From NCBI GenBank assembly GCA_019236085.1, contig JAFAJR010000157.1, positions 1 to 8,822 on the forward strand: 8,822 nt of DNA, read 5' to 3'. The stretch comes from Candidatus Dormiibacterota bacterium. Lineage in GTDB: Bacteria; Chloroflexota; Dormibacteria; Aeolococcales; Aeolococcaceae. The notes under the pieces were generated by a model. It had not been told where the DNA came from, made no database searches, and saw only the letters and a program-made list of their open reading frames with translations. Position numbers and translations under genes: made by a program. Positions 1 to 6,132 of the stretch are shown piece after piece; positions within the stretch are counted from its first letter, which is position 1; each line of letters starts with the position of its first letter.

Positions 1-1
1 G

Positions 2-1240
2 AGCTTCGCAGTGGTGAGCGCAACGGCTGTCACACTCGCTGGGCTGGCGGCCTGGGTCGGTGGGCTCGTTGCGGGTTCCGCGCTCGATCCAGTGGCGGTG
101 CTCGAAACCAGCCTGTCGTTGTGGGCGCTCACCCTCGCCTGCTACGCCATCGCCCTGGCTGGCGCTCAACAGGCGACGACGTTTCGCGGCGCCGCAGGCG
201 TGGGTGGCGTCGTGCTCCTCGTGCTCTTCTTGCTCGACAGTCTGCGCAAATCGAGCGCGACGCCACCGGCGATCGCGAACATCTCTGTCTTCAGCCTCAA
301 CGACCGGACGACAGCCATCGCGCCGGGAGGCAGCGTCGACGGCGGTGCGATCCTGGTCCTGTTCGCGGTGGCCGCCATCGCGGCGGCGCTCGCCATCTGG
401 GCCTTCCGGCGGCGAGACCTCGACGCGGCGTTGATCCAGATTGGGCGAGCGGCACCTGCCGTGCACACCATGTCGTCCAATCCGGTGCTTCGCGTCCCCG
501 TCCTGCGCGGTCTCTGGCAGCGGCGGCTGTCGCTGACCCTGTGGACGCTGGGATCTTCAGCGCTGGCCGCGTTCGTCGTCGCCATCATCAACAGCGCGGC
601 CGACCTGTTCACCAAGACGTCGTCGCTCGCCGGGTTCCTCCGCGGGCTGGGTGGCGACATCCACGTCGTGCTGCTGGGGTTGATCTGGTTCGCGTTCGCC
701 CAAGCTCTGTTCTCGGTCATCGCGATCACCTACGTGTGGCGCTGGGCCGACGACGACAGCAACGGATCGCTCGAGCTGGAGCTGGCACAGCCGGTGAGCC
801 GCACAGCAGTCACGGTGGAGCGCGCGGCGGAGCTGCTCTGCTTCCTGGTGGTCGTCGCGCTCGTCTCGTCAGCCGTGGTGCTGCTGGTCGCGAGCGCCAC
901 CCACATCAATGTCGCGCTGGGCAACCTCGTGGTGGCGACAGCGCTGCTCCTGCCCTTCGGCCTGACCTTCGCCGCAGTCGGCGCGGCGCTGGCGGGCTTT
1001 CAGCCGCGGGTTGCCGTGGGCGTGCTGGCCACCGTGTCGGTGGTTTCGTACCTGCTGTTCCAGCTGGCGCCCGCGTTCCGCTGGCCGAACTGGGCAGCCG
1101 ACCTTTCGGTGTTCCAGCTGTACGGCGAGCCGCTGGTGCAGCCGGTCTTCGTCGGCGGTTTGATAGCGATGCTGGCGGTCGTGGTCGTGGGTTTCGGCGC
1201 CGGTGGCGCGCTCATGCAGCGCCGGGACGTGGCGGGGTAG
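2..1240 (+). CDS. ABC-2 type exporter permease, two-repeat form (5' end missing)
   Basis: This is a polytopic membrane protein. The frame is open to the left edge, so the true start lies upstream and the GTGs at 11 and 14 are probably internal. About 412 codons are visible, with roughly ten hydrophobic segments. Counting from the GTG at 11, the segment ending in AIWAFRRRDL (about residues 128-137) looks like the C-terminus of one ABC-2 permease unit. A second unit follows, from about residue 177 to the end, and closes with a similar ALMQRRDV. Between them, ELELAQPVSR (about 255-264) matches the cytoplasmic coupling motif of ABC-2 permeases, where Pro-x-Ser-Arg follows an acidic Leu-rich stretch. 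The protein is therefore probably an internally duplicated permease of about 500 or more residues. Its ATPase partner should lie upstream, outside the window. The substrate is unknown. The 3' end overlaps the convergent regulator gene by 29 bp. Confidence 0.82.
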   Translation, partial: SFAVVSATAVTLAGLAAWVGGLVAGSALDPVAVLETSLSLWALTLACYAIALAGAQQATTFRGAAGVGGVVLLVLFLLDSLRKSSATPPAIANISVFSLNDRTTAIAPGGSVDGGAILVLFAVAAIAAALAIWAFRRRDLDAALIQIGRAAPAVHTMSSNPVLRVPVLRGLWQRRLSLTLWTLGSSALAAFVVAIINSAADLFTKTSSLAGFLRGLGGDIHVVLLGLIWFAFAQALFSVIAITYVWRWADDDSNGSLELELAQPVSRTAVTVERAAELLCFLVVVALVSSAVVLLVASATHINVALGNLVVATALLLPFGLTFAAVGAALAGFQPRVAVGVLATVSVVSYLLFQLAPAFRWPNWAADLSVFQLYGEPLVQPVFVGGLIAMLAVVVVGFGAGGALMQRRDVAG

Positions 1241-2381
1241 CGCTCAGGCGCTGCTCGACGCCGTCGAGCAGCAGCTCCACGGCGTGGCCCCGCTTGACCT
1301 GCACCGTGTCGTCGCTTGGCGAGACAGCCGGAGCCGCCGACGCCGGCGCCGAGCCGTCCATCGTGATCTTGTAGCAGCCGCTGTGGATGGTCACGTCGTA
1401 GCGGTTCGGGTTCTGCAGCGCCCCCAGCGTGTCCCAGTGGATGTCGGAACCGGTGGCGCGGATCGGCCGGTCGCCGAGGCGGATCTTGGCGCAGCCCGAC
1501 GACACCGTGGCATGGACCGCCGCATCGCGGGGCCAGGCCATGGTCACGCCCATGATCCCGCTGTTCACCTTCAGCGGCACGGTGCCCACGGGCATCGGCA
1601 GGGTGCAAGTGAGGTTGCCGGCACCACTGTCCAGCTCGATGCCGCTGACCCGCAGTCCGCTGAGGTCGAGCGTCGTGTTCCAGGTGCCCCCGTGCACTTT
1701 CACGTACCAGGTGTGCGCCGGGCTGAGCAGCACCGCCCCCCGGAATCCGCCGCGCCGGTTGCGAACCAGGACGTCGCCGTCGGGCTTGACATCGACCCAC
1801 GGCGCACCGCCGCCCCCTTCGGATCCAGCCACGTCGACTGTTCCCGGCGGCGCAGGGCGGACCGCGACGCGCCACGACCCGGAGTCGATGCGGAGCGTAA
1901 AAGCCTGGCCGCCTGACGGGACTGTCCCTCGCGGCAGACGTGCCTCGGCCACCACCTGGACCACGAGTGCGAACGCGGCGCTCTCGGGGTCTTCCAGACC
2001 CGCGACGCCGAGGACCTGCGCGATGTGACGGGTCAGGCGGCTACGCTGCACCACGGGGAGTGCCGCCAGCAGGACGTCGACAGCGCCTGGGTGGCGTACC
2101 AGGTAGGCGGCGAGCGAGTCGCGGGCGGCGTCGACCTGAGCGCGCCAGCCGGTGGGCTTGGCCGAGACGTCGACCCGCTCCAGCACCGTCTCGGCCACCA
2201 GGTCGAGGAGCTGCACCTTGTCGCGGATGTGCCAGTAGAGCGACGCGGCCTTCACCTCGAGGCGATCGGCGAGCGCCCGCATCGAGAGGTTGTCCAGGCC
2301 CGTCTGGTCGAGCATGTCGATGGCCACGTCGATGACGGCGTCGCGGTTGAGGCGGGTGGCCTCGGGTGCGTCTGGGGTCAT
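1212..2381 (-). CDS. TetR-family regulator fused to a DUF4097/toastrack-like beta domain
   Basis: The N-terminus is a clear TetR helix-turn-helix (about residues 13-60): SMRALADRLEVKAASLYWHI, then a Lys-x-x-Leu-Leu segment typical of the family. Residues about 76-150 are helical and look like a shortened TetR ligand-binding region. From about residue 158 the protein becomes beta-rich, with strands broken by Ser-Gly turns: IDSGSW (165-170), DSGAGN (251-256), NSGIMG (273-278), SSGCAK (294-299) and HSGCYK (333-338). Spacing is about 21-22 residues for three of these. This resembles the stacked-strand DUF4097 (toastrack) folds of envelope-stress proteins; that assignment is by pattern only. No signal peptide or membrane helix is seen, so it should be cytoplasmic. 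At 389 residues it is about twice the usual TetR length. The ATG at 2381 is preceded by GAGGGG. It is divergent from the exporter pair, so it probably represses that pair and itself. Confidence 0.85.
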   Translation of the reverse strand: MTPDAPEATRLNRDAVIDVAIDMLDQTGLDNLSMRALADRLEVKAASLYWHIRDKVQLLDLVAETVLERVDVSAKPTGWRAQVDAARDSLAAYLVRHPGAVDVLLAALPVVQRSRLTRHIAQVLGVAGLEDPESAAFALVVQVVAEARLPRGTVPSGGQAFTLRIDSGSWRVAVRPAPPGTVDVAGSEGGGGAPWVDVKPDGDVLVRNRRGGFRGAVLLSPAHTWYVKVHGGTWNTTLDLSGLRVSGIELDSGAGNLTCTLPMPVGTVPLKVNSGIMGVTMAWPRDAAVHATVSSGCAKIRLGDRPIRATGSDIHWDTLGALQNPNRYDVTIHSGCYKITMDGSAPASAAPAVSPSDDTVQVKRGHAVELLLDGVEQRLSATPPRPGAA

Positions 2382-2427
2382 TGGAGGTCCCCTCGAACAG
2401 TAGCAGCCACGTCTGATGTAAGGTTGC

Positions 2428-2456
2428 TTGACAGACTAACATCGTTAGGTTAGCAT
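2428..2456 (+). promoter_or_regulatory. Sigma-70-type promoter for the exporter operon
   Basis: TTGACA at 2428-2433 is a perfect -35 hexamer. It is followed after exactly 17 bases by TAGCAT at 2451-2456, which matches four of six positions of the -10 consensus. Transcription should begin near 2463, giving a leader of about 30 bases that contains the Shine-Dalgarno sequence for the ATG at 2494. The ATG at 2455 lies inside the -10 element and so cannot be the usual start. Confidence 0.7.
2436..2453. promoter_or_regulatory. Probable TetR-type operator
   Basis: CTAAC (2436-2440), three bases ATC, then GTTAG (2444-2448) form a perfect 13-bp inverted repeat. A second GTTAG follows directly (2449-2453). 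The repeat fills the spacer between the -35 and -10 hexamers, where a bound repressor would block polymerase. A related half-site, GTAAGGTTGC, lies at 2418-2427, 26 bp upstream of GTTAGGTTAG at 2444-2453. Binding by the divergent regulator is inferred from position and symmetry. Confidence 0.6.
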
Positions 2457-2482
2457 GCCGCCTGACATCACCCGCCACGAAC

Positions 2483-2487
2483 AGGAG
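2483..2487 (+). promoter_or_regulatory. Ribosome binding site fixing the exporter ATPase start
   Basis: AGGAG is followed by six bases and then the ATG at 2494. This is a near-ideal Shine-Dalgarno arrangement and selects 2494 over the in-frame ATG at 2455, which has no such site and lies in the promoter. Confidence 0.75.
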
Positions 2488-2493
2488 AAGGGC

Positions 2494-3453
2494 ATGACAG
2501 GAACCCCCCCGACCATCGAAGCCACGGGCGTCGTGAAGGTCTTCGGCAAGACCCGCGCGCTCAACGGGCTCTCGCTCACGGTCGCCCCCGGCCAGGTGCT
2601 GGCGCTGCTGGGGCCGAACGGAGCCGGCAAGACGACCTTCGTCAACCTGGTGGCCACGCTGACGCGGCCCGACGCCGGGACGCTGCGGGTTCACGGCCGC
2701 GACGTGGCCAGGCACCCGGCGGAGGTCCGGTCGCTCATCGGCCTGGCCGGACAGTCCGCGGCGGTCGAGCCCAAGCTCACCGGCCGTGAGAACGTGGAGA
2801 TGATCGCCAGGCTCTTCGGCCGGAGCCACGACGAGGCACGCTCCGGCGCTGGACGCCTGCTCGACCGCCTGGCACTCGGCGACGCGGCCGACCGCAAGGT
2901 CGAGACCTATTCCGGGGGCATGCGGCGTCGCCTTGACCTCGGCGCCAGCCTGGTGGGGCAGCCGCGCCTGCTCCTGCTGGACGAGCCGACCACCGGCCTC
3001 GACCCGCGCAGCCGCCTCGAGCTGTGGGACGTGATCCGCTCGCTGGTGGCCGACGGCACCGACGTGCTGCTGACCACGCAGTACCTGGACGAGGCCGACC
3101 ATCTCGCCTCGCACGTCGCCATCATCGACCACGGACGAGTCGTCGCAGCCGGCACGCCGCGGGAGCTGAAGCGCAGGGCGGGACGGAGCATGGTGGAGGT
3201 CCACGTTCGCGAGGCTGCGGAGCTGGACCGCGTGGCCACCCTGCTCACCGCGATCGGCGACGGGAATCCCAACGTCGACGAGCCCACACGCACCGTCCGT
3301 GTGGGAGTTCGTGCCGACACCGACCGAATCTTCGCGGCCCTGCGGCCGCTCGACGAAGCCGGGATCGCCATCGACGAGGTGGCGGTACGCCAGCCAACCC
3401 TGGACGAGGTCTTCCTCGCCCTCACCGGTACCGCACAGGAGAACGTGGCATGA
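2494..3453 (+). CDS. DrrA-family ABC exporter ATP-binding protein
   Basis: This is the cytoplasmic ATPase that powers the permease encoded next to it. In order: Walker A GPNGAGKTT (residues 40-48), Q-loop Gln87, signature YSGGMRRR (139-146), Walker B LLLLDEP (159-165) and D-loop Gly-Leu-Asp (168-170). The switch segment is TTQYLDEAD, with Gln196 where most ABC ATPases have His; Gln here is common in the daunorubicin-resistance DrrA group. The C-terminal PTLDEVFLALTG (301-312) is the extension typical of that group. Length is 319 residues, normal for DrrA. The start at 2494 is chosen for its strong AGGAG site. The stop overlaps the next ATG by four bases (ATGA), implying translational coupling. 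The substrate cannot be read from the sequence; family members export amphipathic drugs or lipids. Confidence 0.93.
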   Translation: MTGTPPTIEATGVVKVFGKTRALNGLSLTVAPGQVLALLGPNGAGKTTFVNLVATLTRPDAGTLRVHGRDVARHPAEVRSLIGLAGQSAAVEPKLTGRENVEMIARLFGRSHDEARSGAGRLLDRLALGDAADRKVETYSGGMRRRLDLGASLVGQPRLLLLDEPTTGLDPRSRLELWDVIRSLVADGTDVLLTTQYLDEADHLASHVAIIDHGRVVAAGTPRELKRRAGRSMVEVHVREAAELDRVATLLTAIGDGNPNVDEPTRTVRVGVRADTDRIFAALRPLDEAGIAIDEVAVRQPTLDEVFLALTGTAQENVA

Positions 3454-4259
3454 GCCTCGCAATCGCTCAGCCGCGCGGCAACGGCGCAGGCCTTTTGACC
3501 TCGACCACGCAGATCGCTCGTCGCGTTCTGCTCCGCTTCATCCGCTCGCCGCAGCTCGTGGTGGTAGGGACCATGCAGGGCGCGATGTTCCTGCTGATCT
3601 TCCGTTACGTGTTCGGCGGCGCCATCAGCACCGGCGGGATCGACTACGTGGACTTCGTGGTGCCGGGCTTCATCACCACAGGGGTGCTGTTCAATGCGAT
3701 GTACTCGTCGGTCGGCACCGCCGAGGACCTGCAGTCCGGATTGGTGGCCCGTCTGCGTTCGCTCCCCATTCCGCGCTCCGCTGTGCTCCTGGGCCGGGCG
3801 CTCGCCGACACAGCGATCCAGATGTGGGGTCTGCTGTTCACCATCGGCTTGGGATTCCTGGTCGGCTTCCGTCTGCACGGCTCCGTGGAATCAGCGCTGG
3901 CTGCGTTCGGCCTGGTGGTGCTGTTCGGCTTCGTCTTCGAATGGCTCTTCATCCTCGTGGGGATGATCGCTGGCTCGGTGCAGGCGGTACAGGGCTTCGC
4001 GCTCGTCATCTTCCCTTTGACCTTCGTGTCGTCTGCCTACGTCCCGGTGTTGTCGATGCCCACGTGGTTGCAGGGGTTCGCCGAGAACCAGCCCATGACG
4101 GTGATGGTCAACGCGGTGCGCACGCTCACCGAGGGCGGCCATGCCGAGGCGCTGCTGGGCCATCCCGCAGCGTACTTCGTGGCGCGCTCCTTGATCTGGT
4201 CTATCGGGCTCATCGCAGTCTTCGCGCCGCTCGCGGTATGGAAGTACCGCCGGGGCTGA
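3450..4259 (+). CDS. DrrB-like ABC-2 type permease
   Basis: This is a 269-residue membrane protein that forms the channel of the exporter with the upstream ATPase. Six hydrophobic segments are visible, at about residues 35-55, 68-88, 113-140, 148-173, 180-199 and 244-264. The cytoplasmic stretch RLRSLPIPRSAVLLGR (101-116) is the ABC-2 coupling region. The segment ENQPMTVMVNAVRTL (212-226) is characteristic of DrrB-type permeases, as is the short basic C-terminus KYRRG. Start: the ATG at 3450 overlaps the ATPase stop codon and has AGGAG at 3437-3441, eight bases upstream. The frame is open further upstream inside the ATPase gene, but that part is a shadow. The protein is expected to dimerise in the membrane. 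Confidence 0.92.
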   Translation: MSLAIAQPRGNGAGLLTSTTQIARRVLLRFIRSPQLVVVGTMQGAMFLLIFRYVFGGAISTGGIDYVDFVVPGFITTGVLFNAMYSSVGTAEDLQSGLVARLRSLPIPRSAVLLGRALADTAIQMWGLLFTIGLGFLVGFRLHGSVESALAAFGLVVLFGFVFEWLFILVGMIAGSVQAVQGFALVIFPLTFVSSAYVPVLSMPTWLQGFAENQPMTVMVNAVRTLTEGGHAEALLGHPAAYFVARSLIWSIGLIAVFAPLAVWKYRRG

Positions 4260-4296
4260 TTCACCAAGCGACGGCGCGGCGTCATCATCCCGCGGT

Positions 4297-4737
4297 ATGC
4301 AGTACGGGCTCACTCCGCTCAGCGCATATCGCAAGACGCCGCGCCGTCTGGTGCTTCTGCCGCTGCTGCTGACGCTGCCGGCAGTGCTCTGGCTGGTGTC
4401 GATGCCGCTGGTGTGGCACCACCACGACATCCCGGGTGAGGGGTACACGGTGTTGCACGGCTATCAGGTGGACTCCTGGCTCATCGTCGCAGCGCTCGTG
4501 AGTCTCGGCTTCGCGCTGCGGTTCCACCGCTGGGGATTCGGTTTCGCCGGCAAGTGGCTCCTCGCGATCTTTGCCGTCATCGTGGCAATCGGCCTATGGG
4601 CTGACTACATCGACAACCAGATCTACGCCGCGTCTGTCTATGCCGGGTCGTTCTACGGGCCGGGGTTCATCGTCGGCGCGCTCGGCGCTGCCGTCCTCGT
4701 CGCCGCGTTACCGGTGAGCTGGCGCACCGAAGACTAG
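4297..4737 (+). CDS. Four-helix membrane protein of unknown function
   Basis: I do not recognise this 146-residue protein. It has a basic N-terminus (YRKTPRR, 11-17), which predicts a cytoplasmic N-end. Four hydrophobic segments follow, at about residues 17-37, 59-76, 85-104 and 121-140. A His-rich loop (WHHHD, 40-44) after the first helix and a Tyr/Asp-rich loop (ADYIDNQIY, 102-110) after the third would both face outside under this topology. The gene begins 37 bases after the permease stop, with no evident Shine-Dalgarno sequence. It could be a late member of the exporter operon or a separate gene. The strong hairpins after its stop mark the end of this transcription unit. Composition matches its neighbours. 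Confidence 0.72.
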   Translation: MQYGLTPLSAYRKTPRRLVLLPLLLTLPAVLWLVSMPLVWHHHDIPGEGYTVLHGYQVDSWLIVAALVSLGFALRFHRWGFGFAGKWLLAIFAVIVAIGLWADYIDNQIYAASVYAGSFYGPGFIVGALGAAVLVAALPVSWRTED

Positions 4738-4746
4738 CCGTAACAG

Positions 4747-4781
4747 GTCAGCGAAGGGGGATTTACTCCCCCGCAGCTGAC
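4747..4781 (+). terminator. Hairpin after the membrane protein gene
   Basis: The arms are GTCAGC (4747-4752) with GCTGAC (4776-4781) and GGGGGA (4756-4761) with TCCCCC (4767-4772). A 3x3 internal loop (GAA/GCA) separates them, and the apical loop is TTTAC. It starts nine bases after the stop at 4737. There is no T-run after it, so it is not a textbook intrinsic terminator, but its position and stability suit a 3' end or RNA-protecting structure. Confidence 0.6.
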
Positions 4782-4823
4782 ACGCACAGGAGGGGGATTG
4801 TCCGAAAGGGGGACCCATCCCCC
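4755..4823. repeat. GGGGGA/TCCCCC repeat blocks
   Basis: AGGGGGA occurs at 4755-4761, 4791-4797 and 4807-4813. Its complement TCCCCC occurs at 4767-4772 and 4818-4823. The first two direct copies continue as ATT, so alternative pairings between copies are possible. Three purine blocks compete for two pyrimidine blocks in this short gap. Confidence 0.6.
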
Positions 4824-4828
4824 TTTCG
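4803..4828. terminator. Perfect 11-bp hairpin between convergent genes
   Basis: CGAAAGGGGGA (4803-4813) pairs perfectly with TCCCCCTTTCG (4818-4828) across a four-base loop. It lies five bases beyond the stop of the minus-strand gene ending at 4834 and downstream of the first hairpin for plus-strand transcripts. It could therefore serve both directions. A T-run is absent on either side. Confidence 0.65.
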
Positions 4829-4833
4829 CCTCT

Positions 4834-5694
4834 TCACCACCATTCGAACGGTCGGCCGTCCCAATCGTCGAGCACGGGGTACACGGGGTCGGCATCGAAC
4901 TCGCGTGCTCTCGCCGCGAAGGCCGCCAGCTCCCTCGGGCTGAGCAGCGGCTGCAACTTGCCGCACAGCTCAGTCAGCACCGTGGCATCGGCGAGGTGGT
5001 GGAGGCGGTTGCGCGATCGCTTCGGCACGGCGCTTCCGCCAAGCGACAGCAGCGCCGTCCGCTGTCGCGGATAGGGCAGGAAGCTCAGAGCATTGTCGAT
5101 TGCGCGCAGCCGCAGGTCCTCGCCGAGCAGCAGATGGGCTCGCTTGCGATCTGCGTTGTTGATCAGCACATCCAGCACGGCTATGTCGTGCAACTGCGCG
5201 TTGACACCCGCTGTGTCGCCGGCGGCAGGCACCTCGCGCAGCCCGTGCACATACAGCTGCAGTGAACCGGGACCGAGCGGCCCATCCCGCAGCACTGTGG
5301 GAGGAACGTGGCCGGCGCCAAGCGCTGCATCTACGAGGTACGCCGCAACCTCGCGCAGATAGAGGGTGTGGCGCGGGAAGTCCCACAGCGGACGCTCGCC
5401 GCGCATCGGCTTGTAGATGCCGCGCAGTGGTTCATCTCGCGTTGGATCCGGCGCGTCCAGTTCGAGCAGGAACACGGCATTGCTGCCGTAGGTGAGCTCG
5501 GCTATGCGCAGGGGCTTCGCCGCGAGCAGTGCGGCGAGGATCTCGCGGTCGGCGGGCCGGCCGCTGTCCTCAAGGGCGGCCGTCGACGCGGCCAGGAAGC
5601 GCTCACGATCGGCCGACGGTTCGTCGTCGTCAGGCAGCTCGACCTCGCCGGTGGGGTCGAGATGCGGCCGGTGCCGGCGCGGCCGGTCCGCCAT
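4834..5694 (-). CDS. SCO1664-family PI3/4-kinase-fold protein
   Basis: This 286-residue protein matches the actinobacterial SCO1664-type family, which has a phosphatidylinositol 3/4-kinase-like fold and no settled substrate. Visible family motifs are IYKPMRGERPLWDFP (93-107, with Lys95 as likely nucleotide-binding lysine), REVAAY (114-119), VPPTVLRDGPLGPG (130-143), NNADRK (179-184, Asp182 as candidate catalytic residue) and IDNALSF (199-205, Asp200 as candidate metal ligand). Two departures stand out. There is an N-terminal extension of about 50 charged residues. Also, the segment after IDNALSF does not show the Lys-Leu-Arg-Thr-x-Leu-Trp-x-Trp stretch I expect in the family; it reads PYPRQRTALLSL instead. 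The start is the ATG at 5694, 12 bases after the upstream gene's stop, with no clear Shine-Dalgarno. It probably forms a two-gene unit with that membrane protein. Usual family neighbours (DUF3090, histidine phosphatase, mshC) are not seen here. Confidence 0.83.
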   Translation of the reverse strand: MADRPRRHRPHLDPTGEVELPDDDEPSADRERFLAASTAALEDSGRPADREILAALLAAKPLRIAELTYGSNAVFLLELDAPDPTRDEPLRGIYKPMRGERPLWDFPRHTLYLREVAAYLVDAALGAGHVPPTVLRDGPLGPGSLQLYVHGLREVPAAGDTAGVNAQLHDIAVLDVLINNADRKRAHLLLGEDLRLRAIDNALSFLPYPRQRTALLSLGGSAVPKRSRNRLHHLADATVLTELCGKLQPLLSPRELAAFAARAREFDADPVYPVLDDWDGRPFEWW

Positions 5695-5706
5695 GAGCTC
5701 AGCGGG

Positions 5707-6072
5707 TCAGCGCGCTCGCCGGGCGGCGATCGCCGCAGTGATCGCCACGAGCACGATGGGCACACCGAACAGCAGCGCGATGACCAGCACGCTGCGCGGC
5801 GAGTCGACGCCGACGCCGAGCATGATCACGCCGAGTGCGACGATGATCGCCGCGATGTTGATCAGCCAGGCCCGGCGCCGCGTCGGCACTCCCTCGATGC
5901 CCGGCACCGCACGGATCGTTGCCGGGTCGTGCATCGTGATCCACTCGGGCTCCGGGGTGGCGCCGCTGTCATCGGGAAGGTCGGCACGCTCCAGCGCCGG
6001 CCACCACGATGGCGCGCCGTCGCTGCGCCGCTGTCCCGGAGAATGAGCGGAGCGCGAGGACTCGTCCGACAT
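5707..6072 (-). CDS. Small two-helix membrane protein of unknown function
   Basis: This 121-residue protein is not assigned to a family. Residues 1-64 are hydrophilic, rich in Ser, Asp, Glu and Pro, and probably cytoplasmic. After RRR (65-67) come two hydrophobic segments (about 69-88 and 94-116) joined by a short loop, and the C-terminus is ARRAR. The positive charges place both ends inside. The start is the ATG at 6072. The frame stays open far upstream, but that region is occupied on the other strand by the glycosylase gene, and a promoter sits just ahead of this ATG. No good Shine-Dalgarno sequence is present, and the predicted leader is only a few bases long. It is 12 bases upstream of the kinase-fold gene, which suggests joint expression and perhaps membrane anchoring for that protein; the latter is speculation. 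Confidence 0.7.
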   Translation of the reverse strand: MSDESSRSAHSPGQRRSDGAPSWWPALERADLPDDSGATPEPEWITMHDPATIRAVPGIEGVPTRRRAWLINIAAIIVALGVIMLGVGVDSPRSVLVIALLFGVPIVLVAITAAIAARRAR

Positions 6073-6085
6073 CGCTGAGAGCCTG

Positions 6086-6114
6086 ATGATACGCCGACGT
6101 CGCATGGCTCCCAA
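6086..6114 (-). promoter_or_regulatory. Promoter for the minus-strand pair
   Basis: Read on the minus strand, TTGGGA (complement of 6109-6114) is followed after 17 bases by TATCAT (complement of 6086-6091). These match four of six and five of six consensus positions. Transcription would start close to 6079, leaving only a handful of bases before the ATG at 6072. It lies in the 60-bp gap shared with the divergent glycosylase gene. Confidence 0.5.
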
Positions 6115-6132
6115 GCGGTCCGCCGGGCGGCG

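Noticed and set aside
121..1374. 417-residue Arg-rich open frame on the plus strand
   Set aside because: It is out of frame with the membrane permease, whose hydrophobic segments and ABC-2 motifs identify it as the real gene; the translation shows no domain pattern.
2455..2493. Upstream in-frame ATG as the start of the exporter ATPase
   Set aside because: It overlaps the predicted -10 element and has no ribosome binding site; the ATG at 2494 has AGGAG at six-base spacing and gives the normal DrrA N-terminus.
3024..3449. N-terminal extension of the permease reading frame into the ATPase gene
   Set aside because: The translation is Arg/Gly-rich with no membrane character; the ATG at 3450 with AGGAG gives the proper DrrB-like protein.
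2041..3462. 473-residue open frame on the minus strand across the tetR 5' end, the promoter region and the ATPase gene
   Set aside because: It is antisense to the clear ABC ATPase and to the regulator's start region. Its low-complexity His/Gln/Arg-rich translation is typical of shadow frames in GC-rich DNA.
4755..4813. G-quadruplex in the G5 runs
   Set aside because: Only three G5 runs are present, two of them locked into stable hairpins, and the spacers are long; simple stem-loops explain the pattern better.
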